Positions 8,820-17,928 of a stretch of DNA of 64,000 nt are shown here, piece after piece. This DNA comes from Bacteroidales bacterium (lineage in GTDB: Bacteria; Bacteroidota; Bacteroidia; Bacteroidales; UBA4417): the NCBI GenBank assembly GCA_016707785.1, contig JADJGZ010000002.1:248001-312000 (forward strand), given 5' to 3'. Position 1 is the stretch's first letter, and each line of letters begins with the position of its first letter. The notes below the pieces were generated by a model. It saw nothing but the letters and a program-made list of their open reading frames with translations. It did no database searches and had not been told where the DNA came from. A program made the position numbers and the translations under genes.

Positions 8820-9577
8820 GTGTCACAGAGAATTCAGCACTGAAAAGCAAGAACCCCATTATCGTGGTCGAGAACCTGGTGAAACGGTTTGGCCATTTCA
8901 TTGCCAACGATCACCTTACATTCAATGTTGAAGAAGGAGAGATCTTTGGGTTCCTTGGAGCGAACGGAGCAGGAAAAACCACAGCAATCAGGATATTAAG
9001 CGGTTTATCATCACCCACTTCCGGCAAAGTAAAGGTCGCAGGATTTGATGTGTATACTCAGTCGGAGAAAATCAAGAAGAATATTGGCTACATGAGTCAG
9101 AAGTTCTCATTGTACGATGACCTGACTGTATGGGAGAATTTCCGGTTTTATGGTGGAATTTATGGATTGTCGGCCAAGCAGATACGGGAACGCACTGATG
9201 AATTACTGGTAAGACTTGGACTGGCAGGCGAAAAGAACAGCATCCTCAAATCGATCCCGCTTGGCTGGAAACAAAAACTGGCTTTTTCAGTAGCTATCAT
9301 GCACCGGCCGGCCATTGTCTTTCTCGATGAACCTACAGGGGGTGTGGATCCCATAACCCGGCGACAGTTCTGGGAAATGATCTATGAAGCTGCCCGGCAA
9401 GGAATCACTGTATTTGTCACCACACATTACATGGATGAAGCAGAGTATTGTGAACGTGTCAGTATCATGGTGGATGGAAAAATTGTTGCATTGGATACAC
9501 CTGAAAGGTTAAAGTCGACCTATAAAGTTGATACAATGGAGGATGTATTTATCAAACTGGCCAGGGCAAAGGAATAA
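8816..9577 (+). CDS. ABC transporter ATP-binding protein (YbhF C-half-like)
   Basis: This 253-residue ATPase has Walker A GANGAGKT (residues 48-55), GYMSQKFSLYDDLTVWEN after it, Walker B IVFLDEP (167-173) and switch His in VTTHYMDEAEYC. The ABC signature is not LSGGQ but SIPLGWKQ (146-153). The same PLGW replacement is known from the second half of YbhF-type ATPases, so this is a family trait and not damage. It overlaps the previous ATPase by ATGA, and two ABC-2 permeases follow. Energises export with its partner ATPase. Confidence 0.92.
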   Translation: MSVTENSALKSKNPIIVVENLVKRFGHFIANDHLTFNVEEGEIFGFLGANGAGKTTAIRILSGLSSPTSGKVKVAGFDVYTQSEKIKKNIGYMSQKFSLYDDLTVWENFRFYGGIYGLSAKQIRERTDELLVRLGLAGEKNSILKSIPLGWKQKLAFSVAIMHRPAIVFLDEPTGGVDPITRRQFWEMIYEAARQGITVFVTTHYMDEAEYCERVSIMVDGKIVALDTPERLKSTYKVDTMEDVFIKLARAKE

Positions 9578-9614
9578 TACCAGTATAAATTGTAAGTAAA
9601 CAGAAGCTGCAATC

Positions 9615-10712
9615 ATGAGGGGTTTTATCATCAAGGAGTTTTATCATATTTTCAGGGATGTAAGGTCGATGCTGATTTTATTCGGGATGCCGGTTGTCCA
9701 GGTATTGATATTTGGCTTTGCCATCTCGACTGAAATAAGAAATGCCCCTGTAGCCATCCTGGATCATTCAAACGATTATGTTACTCAGCAAATCACCAAT
9801 AAGTTACTTTCCTCAGGTTTCTTTGTAAGAGGCGACCAGATCGAGAATGAAAACCAGATACAGCAAATTTTCAGAAAAGGGAAAGTGAAAGAAATCATCG
9901 TTTTTGAAAAGGATTTTGCAAAGAACCTTGAAAACGAGAAGGAAGCACATGTTCAACTGATTGCTGATGCCTCCGACCCCAATGTTGCCAACCTGATAGT
10001 GAATTATACTAATGCTATTATTCAGTCGTATCAACAGGAATACTTCAAAGGGATGGCTCTTCCTGTTGAAATTGTAACAGAAAGTCAGATGTTATATAAT
10101 CCCGGGCTAAAGAGCGTATTCATGTTTATCCCTGGCATCATAACCATTCTGCTGATGCTGATCAGCGCTATGATGACCTCCATCTCCATTGCAAGGGAAA
10201 AAGAGATGGGAACCATGGAAATTCTGCTGGTTTCTCCGCTGAATCCAATACAGATTGTGGCCGGAAAAGTGATTCCCTATGTGCTGATTTCTTTCATCAA
10301 TGCTTTGACCATCCTGCTGATGAGTTTTTTCATCTTCAAAATGCCACTCGAAGGAAATATGGTGCTACTCCTGCTTGAAAGCATTTTGTTTATTATCATG
10401 GCTTTGTCACTGGGAATCTTCATATCAACAGTTAGCAACAGCCAGCAAATGGCAATGATGCTGTCGATGTTTGCACTGATGTTACCTACCATTCTGCTTT
10501 CAGGATTCATTTTTCCGATTGAGAATATGCCTTACCTGCTTCAGTTGCTGAGTAATATTATGCCGCCCCGCTGGTTTATCATCATTATCAAATCTATCAT
10601 GCTGAAGGGATTAGGAATTCAGTATGTATGGAAGGAAACGCTGATCATTGCCGGAATGGCGGTATTTTTCATCGCTCTAAGTATCAGGAAATTCAAAATC
10701 AGACTCGAATAA
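9615..10712 (+). CDS. ABC-2 type transporter permease (YbhS-like)
   Basis: This 365-residue protein has one N-terminal membrane helix (MLILFGMPVVQVLIFGFAIS), a large extracytoplasmic domain (about residues 45-170, VAILDHSNDYVTQQ onward), then five C-terminal helices. Between them lies the conserved cytoplasmic motif ISIAREKEMGTMEILLVSPL. That topology is the ABC2_membrane_3 architecture of YbhS/YhhJ. It starts 37 bases after the second ATPase. It forms the membrane channel together with the homologous permease encoded next. Confidence 0.92.
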   Translation: MRGFIIKEFYHIFRDVRSMLILFGMPVVQVLIFGFAISTEIRNAPVAILDHSNDYVTQQITNKLLSSGFFVRGDQIENENQIQQIFRKGKVKEIIVFEKDFAKNLENEKEAHVQLIADASDPNVANLIVNYTNAIIQSYQQEYFKGMALPVEIVTESQMLYNPGLKSVFMFIPGIITILLMLISAMMTSISIAREKEMGTMEILLVSPLNPIQIVAGKVIPYVLISFINALTILLMSFFIFKMPLEGNMVLLLLESILFIIMALSLGIFISTVSNSQQMAMMLSMFALMLPTILLSGFIFPIENMPYLLQLLSNIMPPRWFIIIIKSIMLKGLGIQYVWKETLIIAGMAVFFIALSIRKFKIRLE

Positions 10713-10726
10713 TCAAGCCCATCTTT

Positions 10727-11839
10727 GTGAGAACGATCTACTATATATTACAAAAGGAATTCCGCCAGATTTTCAGGAATAAAACGATGTTGCCGGTAAT
10801 ATTTGCCATTCCCATCGTACAACTTCTGATACTTGCCTATGCTGTTACCTTTGAGATCAGGAACATTAACCTTGTGGTTTTTGACCAGGATAATACGCCA
10901 CAATCCAGGGCTTTGATTTCTAAGTTCCAGGCACCGGCTTTTTATACGTTGAAAGGATATGTTCAAAGTTATGATGAAGCCCTGGAGAATCTCAGAAAGG
11001 GAGCATGTCACCAGGTATTGGTTATTCCCAATGGATTTGAAAAGGAGATTGCCAAAGAAGCCCGAACCAGTGTCAAAATCATTACGAATGCCATCGACGG
11101 AAGTGCTGCGGCCATCATGAACGGCTATGGCAATGGAATTGTTATGGATTTTAACCAAAACCTGGTTGTGGAAATGATGGGAGGCATCGATTTTAAGCAG
11201 CCAATAAAAGTAGATTACACATTCTGGTTTAATCCCGAACTCAATTACACCACCTATATGGTTCCAGGGATTCTGGTTCTGCTGGTCACTATTATCGGTA
11301 TGTTTCTTTCCTCAATGAATGTTGTCAGGGAAAAGGAGATAGGAACCATTGAACAGATCAATGTTTCGCCCATCAGGAAATATCAGTTTGTTGTTGGGAA
11401 ACTCTTGCCTTTTTGGTTCATAGCCATGTTTGAACTAGCCTTCGGACTCACAGTGGCTAAAATTATTTTTGATATACCCATCCTGGGAAATATCGGGCTC
11501 ATTTTCGGTGTGGCATCTGTATACCTGCTGGTAGTGCTGGGAATAGGATTATTTATTTCAACATTAACAGATACACAGCAGCAGGCTATGTTTCTTGCCT
11601 GGTTCTTTGCAGTAGTTTTCATCATGATGAGCGGATTATTTACCCCGGTTGAGAGTATGCCTTCCTGGGCACAGCAGTTAAATCTGATCAACCCGATAGC
11701 CTATTTCATCAAAGTTATGCGTATGATTATGCTGAAAGGTTCAGAATTTAAGGATATCGCGGGTGATTTCTTCTCACTGCTGGGATATGCAGTAATTTCC
11801 TTGTTCCTCGCTATCTGGAGGTATAAAAAAGTATCCTGA
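10727..11839 (+). CDS. ABC-2 type transporter permease (YbhR-like)
   Basis: I place the start at GTG 10727, giving 370 residues that begin VRTIYYILQKEFRQIFRNK, aligned with the start of the sister permease. A longer frame from 10628 would overlap the upstream gene by 85 bases and adds an implausible hydrophilic leader. The architecture matches the previous gene: N-terminal helix, large periplasmic domain (NLVVFDQDNTPQSRA onward), motif VVREKEIGTIEQINVSPI, and five C-terminal helices. The two permeases are paralogues and probably a heterodimer. The gene ends 7 bases from the convergent epimerase gene, with no hairpin visible between them. Confidence 0.92.
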   Translation: MRTIYYILQKEFRQIFRNKTMLPVIFAIPIVQLLILAYAVTFEIRNINLVVFDQDNTPQSRALISKFQAPAFYTLKGYVQSYDEALENLRKGACHQVLVIPNGFEKEIAKEARTSVKIITNAIDGSAAAIMNGYGNGIVMDFNQNLVVEMMGGIDFKQPIKVDYTFWFNPELNYTTYMVPGILVLLVTIIGMFLSSMNVVREKEIGTIEQINVSPIRKYQFVVGKLLPFWFIAMFELAFGLTVAKIIFDIPILGNIGLIFGVASVYLLVVLGIGLFISTLTDTQQQAMFLAWFFAVVFIMMSGLFTPVESMPSWAQQLNLINPIAYFIKVMRMIMLKGSEFKDIAGDFFSLLGYAVISLFLAIWRYKKVS

Positions 11840-11846
11840 GCTTGTA

Positions 11847-12869
11847 TTAGTTGACGTTCCCGGGGTGATCAATCTTTCCCAGGATAATGAATGCATCTTC
11901 CAGGCTTTTCTTCACAGGGATGAACGTAAACTGAAACCGGTCAGCAAATTTTTTCGACGAATAATAAGTCTTTGACTGAGCCGAACGCATATTTTCACGG
12001 GTGATCAAGGCTGTTTTTCCTGTAATCCTGGTTCTTACCCATTCAAGGCGCCAGGCAAGGCTCATCATTACTTTTCCTACAGGAATATAAGGTGGCTTTT
12101 TCCCAAGTAATCCAGCGGCTGTGGTGAAAAGTTCCCGAAGCGAAAGGTTTTCAGCATTCAAAACAAACCTTTCTCCTGTTACCGGGCTTTCCATAAGCAG
12201 GATCATGGCAGCAACCACATCTCTTACATCCACATAGCCGTTTACTCCTTCATTGTAGAAGGGTATCATTTTTTCAATACTGTGAAATAACCGGTTAGTG
12301 GCCTTAGGTTGAGAGCTGGCTCCCAGGATTACAGAAGGATTTACTATAACGGCATCTAATCCCTCCTCTATTCCGCGCCAGACTTCTCTCTCGCTCCCAT
12401 ATTTGCTGATAGCATAACCACTGTTGCGTTTTGATGTTTTCCATTTGGAATTTTCATCAATATATTCTCCCTGTTCTGCTACGCCAAGGGAAGCAATGGA
12501 ACTGACATGGCAAAGCTTTTTCACCTTATGCTGCAGACAGGCATTCACAATATTGGAGGTTCCTTCCACATTGGTATAAATCATTGATTTCCTGTCGCGG
12601 GGGTCGAATGAAATTTTGGCGGCACAATGGTAAACAACATCTATTCCATTCATTGCCTGATCGATGGAATAAAAATCGGTGACATCCCCTTCTATCCATT
12701 CAATAAGTGGAAATTGATCTGTCCGGGCTTTAAGGAAGTTAAAAATTTCCCGGATGTTATTCATGTGCTGGTTTGATCGGATCAGTGCACGAACCTTTTC
12801 ACCTTTCGCAGTGAGTGCGAACAGTAAATAAGAGCCTAAAAGTCCGGTTCCTCCTGTTACAAGAATCAT
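11847..12869 (-). CDS. NAD(P)-dependent epimerase/dehydratase family oxidoreductase (extended SDR)
   Basis: This 340-residue protein begins MILVTGGTGLLGSYLL, the Rossmann TGxxGxxG motif at residues 5-12. It has an acidic GDVTD motif near residue 61, HCAAKISF near 81, catalytic Ser in HVSSIASLG (121-129) and YxxxK at Y152/K156. It belongs to the extended SDR group of nucleotide-sugar or steroid-type dehydrogenases, and the substrate cannot be decided. It is the last gene of a minus-strand run that starts at the YfcC-type permease. CAAAACTA at 12874-12881 reads TAGTTTTG on the minus strand (a -7 consensus match) directly before the ATG, so a nearly leaderless transcript is possible. Confidence 0.85.
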   Translation of the reverse strand: MILVTGGTGLLGSYLLFALTAKGEKVRALIRSNQHMNNIREIFNFLKARTDQFPLIEWIEGDVTDFYSIDQAMNGIDVVYHCAAKISFDPRDRKSMIYTNVEGTSNIVNACLQHKVKKLCHVSSIASLGVAEQGEYIDENSKWKTSKRNSGYAISKYGSEREVWRGIEEGLDAVIVNPSVILGASSQPKATNRLFHSIEKMIPFYNEGVNGYVDVRDVVAAMILLMESPVTGERFVLNAENLSLRELFTTAAGLLGKKPPYIPVGKVMMSLAWRLEWVRTRITGKTALITRENMRSAQSKTYYSSKKFADRFQFTFIPVKKSLEDAFIILGKIDHPGNVN

Positions 12870-12934
12870 ATGACAAAACTAATAATTTTAGAAACAGTAT
12901 TCTTCATCTTGTTGTTCCGACTACACGCTGCTTT

Positions 12935-14148
12935 TTACTCTGATCCTAAACTGATACAATAGATGTTTCCATCAGCCGATGAAGCAACAATTCTGTTCCG
13001 GCTCAATGCCGGGCTTGAAAAAAAGCCGCCAAGTTCTTCCTCTACCTTTAGAAAGTGTAAATCGGATGTGATAATTGAATAAATATCATCACGATAGGAA
13101 TCATCGGGCTTGAAATACCTGAAACGGTTTTTCTCATAAGATGGCGTATTGAACACCCATATTTCCTTCCCGGTACGAATATCCACCGCATGCAGTTTTC
13201 CGATGGTCGTTCCGATAAAAAGGGTTTCATCCTGAAAAGCCGGCTTGCCAAACATGAGCAACTCCATCTTGTTTTTCCAGAGGTAACTTCCGTCCAAGGG
13301 TTAATAGCTGCAAGGATGCGCTCATCAGCACCAGCAATGAACAAGGTGGAATCATAAAAGGAAGCCGACAATACCCATCCCAGCGTATAAACTTTATTCC
13401 AATGGCAATATCCCTTTTCTTTATCGAGTGCATATAAATTGTAATCCCTGGCACCAATAATGACCTGGTTACCTATTATCACAGGGCTTCCCTGCACTTC
13501 ACCTTTTGGGAAATACTGATGGCCAACCGTCTTGAATTTCCAGCGCAAAGAACCATCCATTAAGTTAAGGGCATACACATAGCCGTTGAAGGAACCAAAA
13601 TATACTGATTCCTGGTCAATTGCAGCTGTAGTATGCACATGGGATCCGGTTTCAAACTTCCAGACAAGTTCTCCTGAATCAGCCTTTAAGGCATAAAAAA
13701 TACCTGAACCGGAGCCCCAGTAGATGATTCCATCACTCAGGACAGGTGATGACTGATGATAATCGGCAAAATCGTAGGGTGTTTCGTAACCCCCATTAAA
13801 CTTCCATTGCAATGAGCCATCGGTTTTTAAACAGATTAATTCTCCTGTTCCATTGCAAAAAATGATGTTCCCGCCATTTAGACAGGCAGTAGACCGTATT
13901 TGCCCTCCACAGGCATATTGCCAGATCTCATGACCATTATGGAGGTTTATGGCCCTGAAAATGCTATCAGTCCCCCCGATATAAATTACATCGTCATGGA
14001 TAAAGGGTGATGCATAAAAAGGTTGGCGCGTGCTGAAGACCCAGGATAAAGAGGGTTCATTTTCTGAAAATTCCCCTGAAAATGTCTGAGGTGTCCCTTT
14101 AAATGGGATCAGCATCAGTAATATTGATAAGATGAAAAGTGATTTCAT
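12935..14148 (-). CDS. PQQ-like beta-propeller repeat protein, frameshifted
   Basis: A signal peptide (MKSLFILSILLMLIPFKGTP) is followed by repeated propeller blades of the PQQ/outer-membrane BamB-like type: HDDVIYIGGTDSIFRAIN, NGHEIWQYACGG, DGSLQWKFNGG, DSGELVWKFETGSHVHTTAA, DGSLRWKFKTVG. The frame breaks near 13300-13320. The blade continues in another frame as DGSYLWKNKMELLMFGKPAF, TGKEIWVFNTPSYEKNRF and SADGNIYCIS, ending at 12935. Adding one base would restore a ~404-residue protein. Each blade carries the Trp-docking W(K/E)F motif. Secreted or periplasmic location is likely; the ligand or partner is unknown. I think the break is a sequence error (see the frameshift finding), but a true pseudogene is possible. 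Confidence 0.8.
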
Positions 14149-14217
14149 TTAGAGGCGGTTTTTTGCTATAAAATCAATGTTCTTAGTACGATGGAAGCAG
14201 GAAAACGCTGCATTATA

Positions 14218-15207
14218 TTAGTAGGAAGGGGGTGGTGTTGCACTCAACTTATTCAGTCTGCGGCTGGTTACATAAGTCAGCAGTTCGTGTTGTTCTCCCC
14301 AAAAATAAGATTTTGCGGCATTCTCAGCTGAAACAGCATATTCAACATTGAAAACAACTTTACCTTTTTGCTTCCATGTATTCAACTGTTCCAGTATGTA
14401 TTCAGTATCCTGTGGATCAACCGGATGATCTCCTTCATCACCCCCATCGTCGGGATCACCGGCCCCATCAAACCAGACATGTTCCTGTGCAATGGCATCA
14501 AATAAGTCGGTAAACCTTTTTTCCTGGCCTAATTCAGGAGCATTCTGACAAATGAAGATAAAATCAGGATCCCTCGAAACTGCCATTGATTTAAGTTCTT
14601 CAATAAATCCAATGAGCTCATTCTTGCTATTAAGGCCCTGTGATTGTGCTGCTTCCATGACTGATGGCACTTCATAAATCATAAGCCAGTCAAGGTAAAC
14701 CCCATCAAATCCATCATCCAGTATATTCGAAAGGTAGTTTTTTATGATGGACTTCCACTCAGCATGCCAGAACATAACACTGTAATTGTCGTTCCACCCA
14801 TCTGGGTCGGGACCCATCAACCATTCCGGAGGATTTGTATCCCAGGATGATTGCCAGTAATACCGGTATTTTTCAGCCTGGCCTGCATCCAGGTAACAGA
14901 CTACCAACTTCTGTTTTCCTTTTGAGTTGGGTGAATTCTTAATCCTGTCTACATCCTGTTTTGTGTTGTAATCCTCATCACCTCTCAGGCTACGCACCTG
15001 ATCAATAACAATTAAATCATAATGCGAGTTTTCAAGAGCCTCTATACTTGAGGAGGAGTATAGTTCATCAATCTGGTAAGCCCAGAATTTCACATCCTCG
15101 AAAGCAGATTTGTCCAAAGGCCCTGGTGAATCCTTCCTGCACGCTGTTTGAATGTAAGCAATACCAAGGAACAGGGTGAGAAAGAATATGGACTTGACCT
15201 TTGACAT
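14218..15207 (-). CDS. GH114-like (endo-alpha-1,4-polygalactosaminidase / TM1410 type) lipoprotein
   Basis: This 329-residue protein has a lipoprotein signal ending IAYIQTACRKD (Cys23). The mature domain is a TIM-barrel of the TM1410/MJ1477 type: FWAYQIDELYSSSSIEALE, YDLIVIDQ, KLVVCYLDAGQAEKYRYYW, PEWLMGPDPDGWNDNYSVMF, FDGVYLDWL and DFIFICQNAPEL. These are the strands and acidic residues expected of the GH114 clan, whose characterised members cleave galactosaminogalactan. The substrate here is not established. The gene begins 9 bases after the YfcC-type permease gene ends, so they are probably co-transcribed. Confidence 0.8.
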   Translation of the reverse strand: MSKVKSIFFLTLFLGIAYIQTACRKDSPGPLDKSAFEDVKFWAYQIDELYSSSSIEALENSHYDLIVIDQVRSLRGDEDYNTKQDVDRIKNSPNSKGKQKLVVCYLDAGQAEKYRYYWQSSWDTNPPEWLMGPDPDGWNDNYSVMFWHAEWKSIIKNYLSNILDDGFDGVYLDWLMIYEVPSVMEAAQSQGLNSKNELIGFIEELKSMAVSRDPDFIFICQNAPELGQEKRFTDLFDAIAQEHVWFDGAGDPDDGGDEGDHPVDPQDTEYILEQLNTWKQKGKVVFNVEYAVSAENAAKSYFWGEQHELLTYVTSRRLNKLSATPPPSY

Positions 15208-15216
15208 TGGTTGGAT

Positions 15217-16611
15217 TTAGTTCCAAACAAAGAGTAAAACCGGAGGAATGAGTAAAAGAAATGCTGCAATCAGAAATGCAATGGAGAGCGGGTACATAAA
15301 TTTAAGCCATTTGTCGTAAGGGATTTTACCGATGGCCAGTATACCCATAGTAACGCCACTGGTAGGGAAAATATTGGTAAAAAGTCCATCACCCAGCTGG
15401 TATGCCAGAACCGCAGTCTGGCGGGTAATTCCCATCAGGTCGCTGAGCGGCGCCATCAAAGGCATTGTGAGTGCAGCCTGCCCTGAGCCTGAGGGTACAA
15501 AGAAATTCATCATGCATTGGAACAGGAACATAAACTGCACGGAAATGATTTTGGGCAGTCCATCAGTGGTTCCAGCAATACCATTTAAAATAGTATCGAT
15601 AATTTTTCCATCTGAAGCAATGATCAGCATACCCCTTGTTAAACCTATGACCATTGCAGCAGTCATCATATCCCTGGCCCCTTCAAGAAAGGCTGAAACA
15701 GCAGTATTTGATGGAAGTCGGTAGAAAAATGCCGTTATTAATCCCATGGCGATGAAAAGGCCGGCAATTTCATTGATGTACCAGTCCCAGAGGTTTACTC
15801 CTACAATGAGCATGATGATGGCTGAAAAGAAAATAACCAGGACAATTTTCCTTTTGGCACTGAATGAAAGGTCTTCTTCCGTTTTGAAGAGAGATAAATC
15901 GCGTGCACGATCCAAATCATATACAAGGCTTTTCTTAGGGTTTTTTTCAATTTTCCTTGCATAAATCATCATGAAAGTGATGGATATGGCTGCAAGAACA
16001 AGCCAGACAAATATCCGGTATTCCCAACCGCTGAAAATAGGTATTTCAGAAATCCCCTGGGCAATTCCAACGGTAAAAGGATTGCTGAATGCACCTGCAA
16101 AACCTGATGCTGCCCCGATAAAAGGCATGGCGATCCCTGTGAGGGAGTCATAACCTAATGCAATGGCCAGCGGTATCGTGATCAGGATAAAAACCATTAC
16201 CTCTTCACACATTCCGAAAGTTGCCCCGGCAAAGGAAAAGAGGAACATGATGATTGGGATAATAAAGACCTTGAATTTTGGATTCTTCCTGGTATGTTCG
16301 AGAATGCTGTTCAATCCTGCATTGATGGCACCTGTTTTTGTCACAATTCCAAAAGCCCCTCCAATCAATAACACAAAAGCAATAATCTGGGCTGCAGAAA
16401 TCATCCCCCTGATAGGTGCCGTAAGAAAATCCATTAAACCCTGGGGCTGGCGGTCAACAGTAGTGTAAGTTCCCGGTACTACAATCTCTTTGCCATTGAA
16501 GGCCTTCCTTTCAAATTGTCCGGCTGGAATAATCCAGGTCATAATCAGAAAAACCAAAAGTATTGTAAGTACAATAATGATGGTGTGAGGCATTTTTTTC
16601 TTCTCTTGCAT
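15217..16611 (-). CDS. YfcC family basic amino-acid/dicarboxylate-type permease
   Basis: This 464-residue integral membrane protein has about 11-12 hydrophobic helices. It begins with the basic MQEKKKMPHTIIIVL and the motif TWIIPAGQFER, then VPGTYTTVDRQPQGLMDFLTAPIRG. Other family markers are FGMCEEVMVFILI, GAASGFAGAFSNPFTVGIAQ and FFVPSGSGQAALTMPLMAPL. This places it in the YfcC/DcuC-like ion transporter superfamily (UIT3). Family members are annotated as arginine/ornithine antiporters or C4-dicarboxylate carriers, and many have no tested substrate. It heads a minus-strand run with the GH114-like lipoprotein directly behind it. No regulator is attached. Confidence 0.87.
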   Translation of the reverse strand: MQEKKKMPHTIIIVLTILLVFLIMTWIIPAGQFERKAFNGKEIVVPGTYTTVDRQPQGLMDFLTAPIRGMISAAQIIAFVLLIGGAFGIVTKTGAINAGLNSILEHTRKNPKFKVFIIPIIMFLFSFAGATFGMCEEVMVFILITIPLAIALGYDSLTGIAMPFIGAASGFAGAFSNPFTVGIAQGISEIPIFSGWEYRIFVWLVLAAISITFMMIYARKIEKNPKKSLVYDLDRARDLSLFKTEEDLSFSAKRKIVLVIFFSAIIMLIVGVNLWDWYINEIAGLFIAMGLITAFFYRLPSNTAVSAFLEGARDMMTAAMVIGLTRGMLIIASDGKIIDTILNGIAGTTDGLPKIISVQFMFLFQCMMNFFVPSGSGQAALTMPLMAPLSDLMGITRQTAVLAYQLGDGLFTNIFPTSGVTMGILAIGKIPYDKWLKFMYPLSIAFLIAAFLLLIPPVLLFVWN

Positions 16612-16814
16612 GCTTCGGAATCTTGTAAGAATTTACCCTTATCAGGATAAATGGGATACCACATCAAAGATCTGTCCTGTTCGATCCGGTTTCGGATGAA
16701 CAGGTAATGAAATTTGAGTAAAGATAGGGAATTTCTTACATGGGAATCATGGATTCCTTACACAGCAAAGATTATGAAGCTGAAGGCAACCAATGTAAGG
16801 CCGTGGCTAAAATG

Positions 16815-16859
16815 AAAAAATCCCTGTCACAGGTAGTAAATGTTCCTGCGACAGGGATT
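16815..16859 (-). terminator. intrinsic terminator after the AraC/GyrI gene
   Basis: AATCCCTGTC at 16819-16828 pairs with GACAGGGATT at 16850-16859, with an inner CAGG/CCTG extension (16830-16833 and 16845-16848) and an 11-base loop. On the minus strand the hairpin is followed by six Ts (the A-run 16815-16820). It lies 13 bases after the AraC/GyrI stop codon. Confidence 0.8.
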
Positions 16860-16872
16860 GAATACCGGGGAA

Positions 16873-17823
16873 TTAAAGAGGTTTAACCGGAACACAGATA
16901 TCCACTACCATTTGATCATCCTTTGGGGCTTCCGGATAAATTTCGAAGCAGGGCTTGTCGTCGGGCTGGTAACCACTTGAAGGGAACCAGTGCCCATAAA
17001 CCCATTCCCAGGCTTCCTGGAATTCGTTGGCTTTTACCACAAATCGGGCAACCACATATTTACCCCCTTCAACCTGCATTTTTCCAACATCTCCGCCTAC
17101 TTTGGTGTCGGCAGGCACAGTAATGCACACACTCATCCTGAGTTTGTCTTCTGCTGTTACATTAGGGTCGTCGTGATAAATGATGAGTGATTTAAAATCA
17201 GGCCCTCCGATAAGCCCTTTGGGACCGGCCCATGAAAACAGCTGATTCCAGAGTTTCTCAAAGAGAGACTGATTGCCTTTATAAGGCCCGGTATACCTGA
17301 TATAGGCCACCGTCATAGATGGAAGTTCAACGACTTCCGCATTTTTGAAAGATTTCATGCTTGTCCTCCATTTAATTGTTTTGGTTTCGAAACAAAAGTA
17401 AGTGGAGGAGCGAATTTCGGCTCGACTTGAATTGCTATCCGTTTGACTTAAATTGCTTTGTTGATGGGATTCTTTCCTGTAGTCGGTGGCTGATTTTCCA
17501 AAATGATGTTTAAAGTTTCTCGAAAAAACGGAAATATCATTAAATCCACACCTATAACCAATTTCCGAAATACTTTCTGTTGGATTATATACCATTAGGG
17601 AAGCAGCTTTTTCAAGACGGATTCTCTGGATAAACTGAAAAGGTGTTTCACCCATCATCGCAAGGAAGATCCTGTGAAAATGGTACTTGGAAAAGTTTGC
17701 TGCCGAAGCCAGGTCTTCAAGGGTAAACTGCTTAATCAGGTTAGCTTCAATATAATCAATGGTTTTATTGATTCTTGACAGGTATTCTTTTTCCAGGGGG
17801 TCAAGGGGGGGACTTGTTTTCAT
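16873..17823 (-). CDS. AraC family regulator with GyrI-like effector-binding domain
   Basis: This 316-residue protein has an N-terminal double HTH of AraC type: TLEDLASAANFSKYHFHRIF (about residues 36-55) and ISEIGYRCGFNDISVFSRNF (about 79-98). A short linker leads to a C-terminal GyrI/Rob-like small-molecule sensor domain from about residue 155: VVELPSMTVAYIRYTGPYKG, then LIIYHDDPNVTAEDKLRMSV and the acidic CFEIYPEAPKDDQM. This is the Rob/BmrR-type arrangement, in which lipophilic or cationic compounds switch the regulator. A ZIP metal transporter lies upstream on the same strand, about 100 bases away. A regulatory link between them is not shown by the sequence. Confidence 0.9.
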   Translation of the reverse strand: MKTSPPLDPLEKEYLSRINKTIDYIEANLIKQFTLEDLASAANFSKYHFHRIFLAMMGETPFQFIQRIRLEKAASLMVYNPTESISEIGYRCGFNDISVFSRNFKHHFGKSATDYRKESHQQSNLSQTDSNSSRAEIRSSTYFCFETKTIKWRTSMKSFKNAEVVELPSMTVAYIRYTGPYKGNQSLFEKLWNQLFSWAGPKGLIGGPDFKSLIIYHDDPNVTAEDKLRMSVCITVPADTKVGGDVGKMQVEGGKYVVARFVVKANEFQEAWEWVYGHWFPSSGYQPDDKPCFEIYPEAPKDDQMVVDICVPVKPL

Positions 17824-17928
17824 TTGAATGGATTATCAGTTCGGAAAGTGAAATGTATCATTCCGGGCGAGGTATAATCAGGATAATAAGATTGTTTTCT
17901 TTAGAGGAATTCAGGAATATTCAGCATG

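Noticed and set aside
10628..10726. N-terminal extension of the second ABC permease
   Set aside because: It overlaps the end of the first permease gene by 85 bases and is hydrophilic with no counterpart in the sister permease; GTG 10727 aligns with it.
15332..16468. Several plus-strand ORFs of 60-130 residues over the YfcC gene
   Set aside because: They are antisense shadows of the permease, with low-complexity Ser/Pro/Ile composition and no start context.
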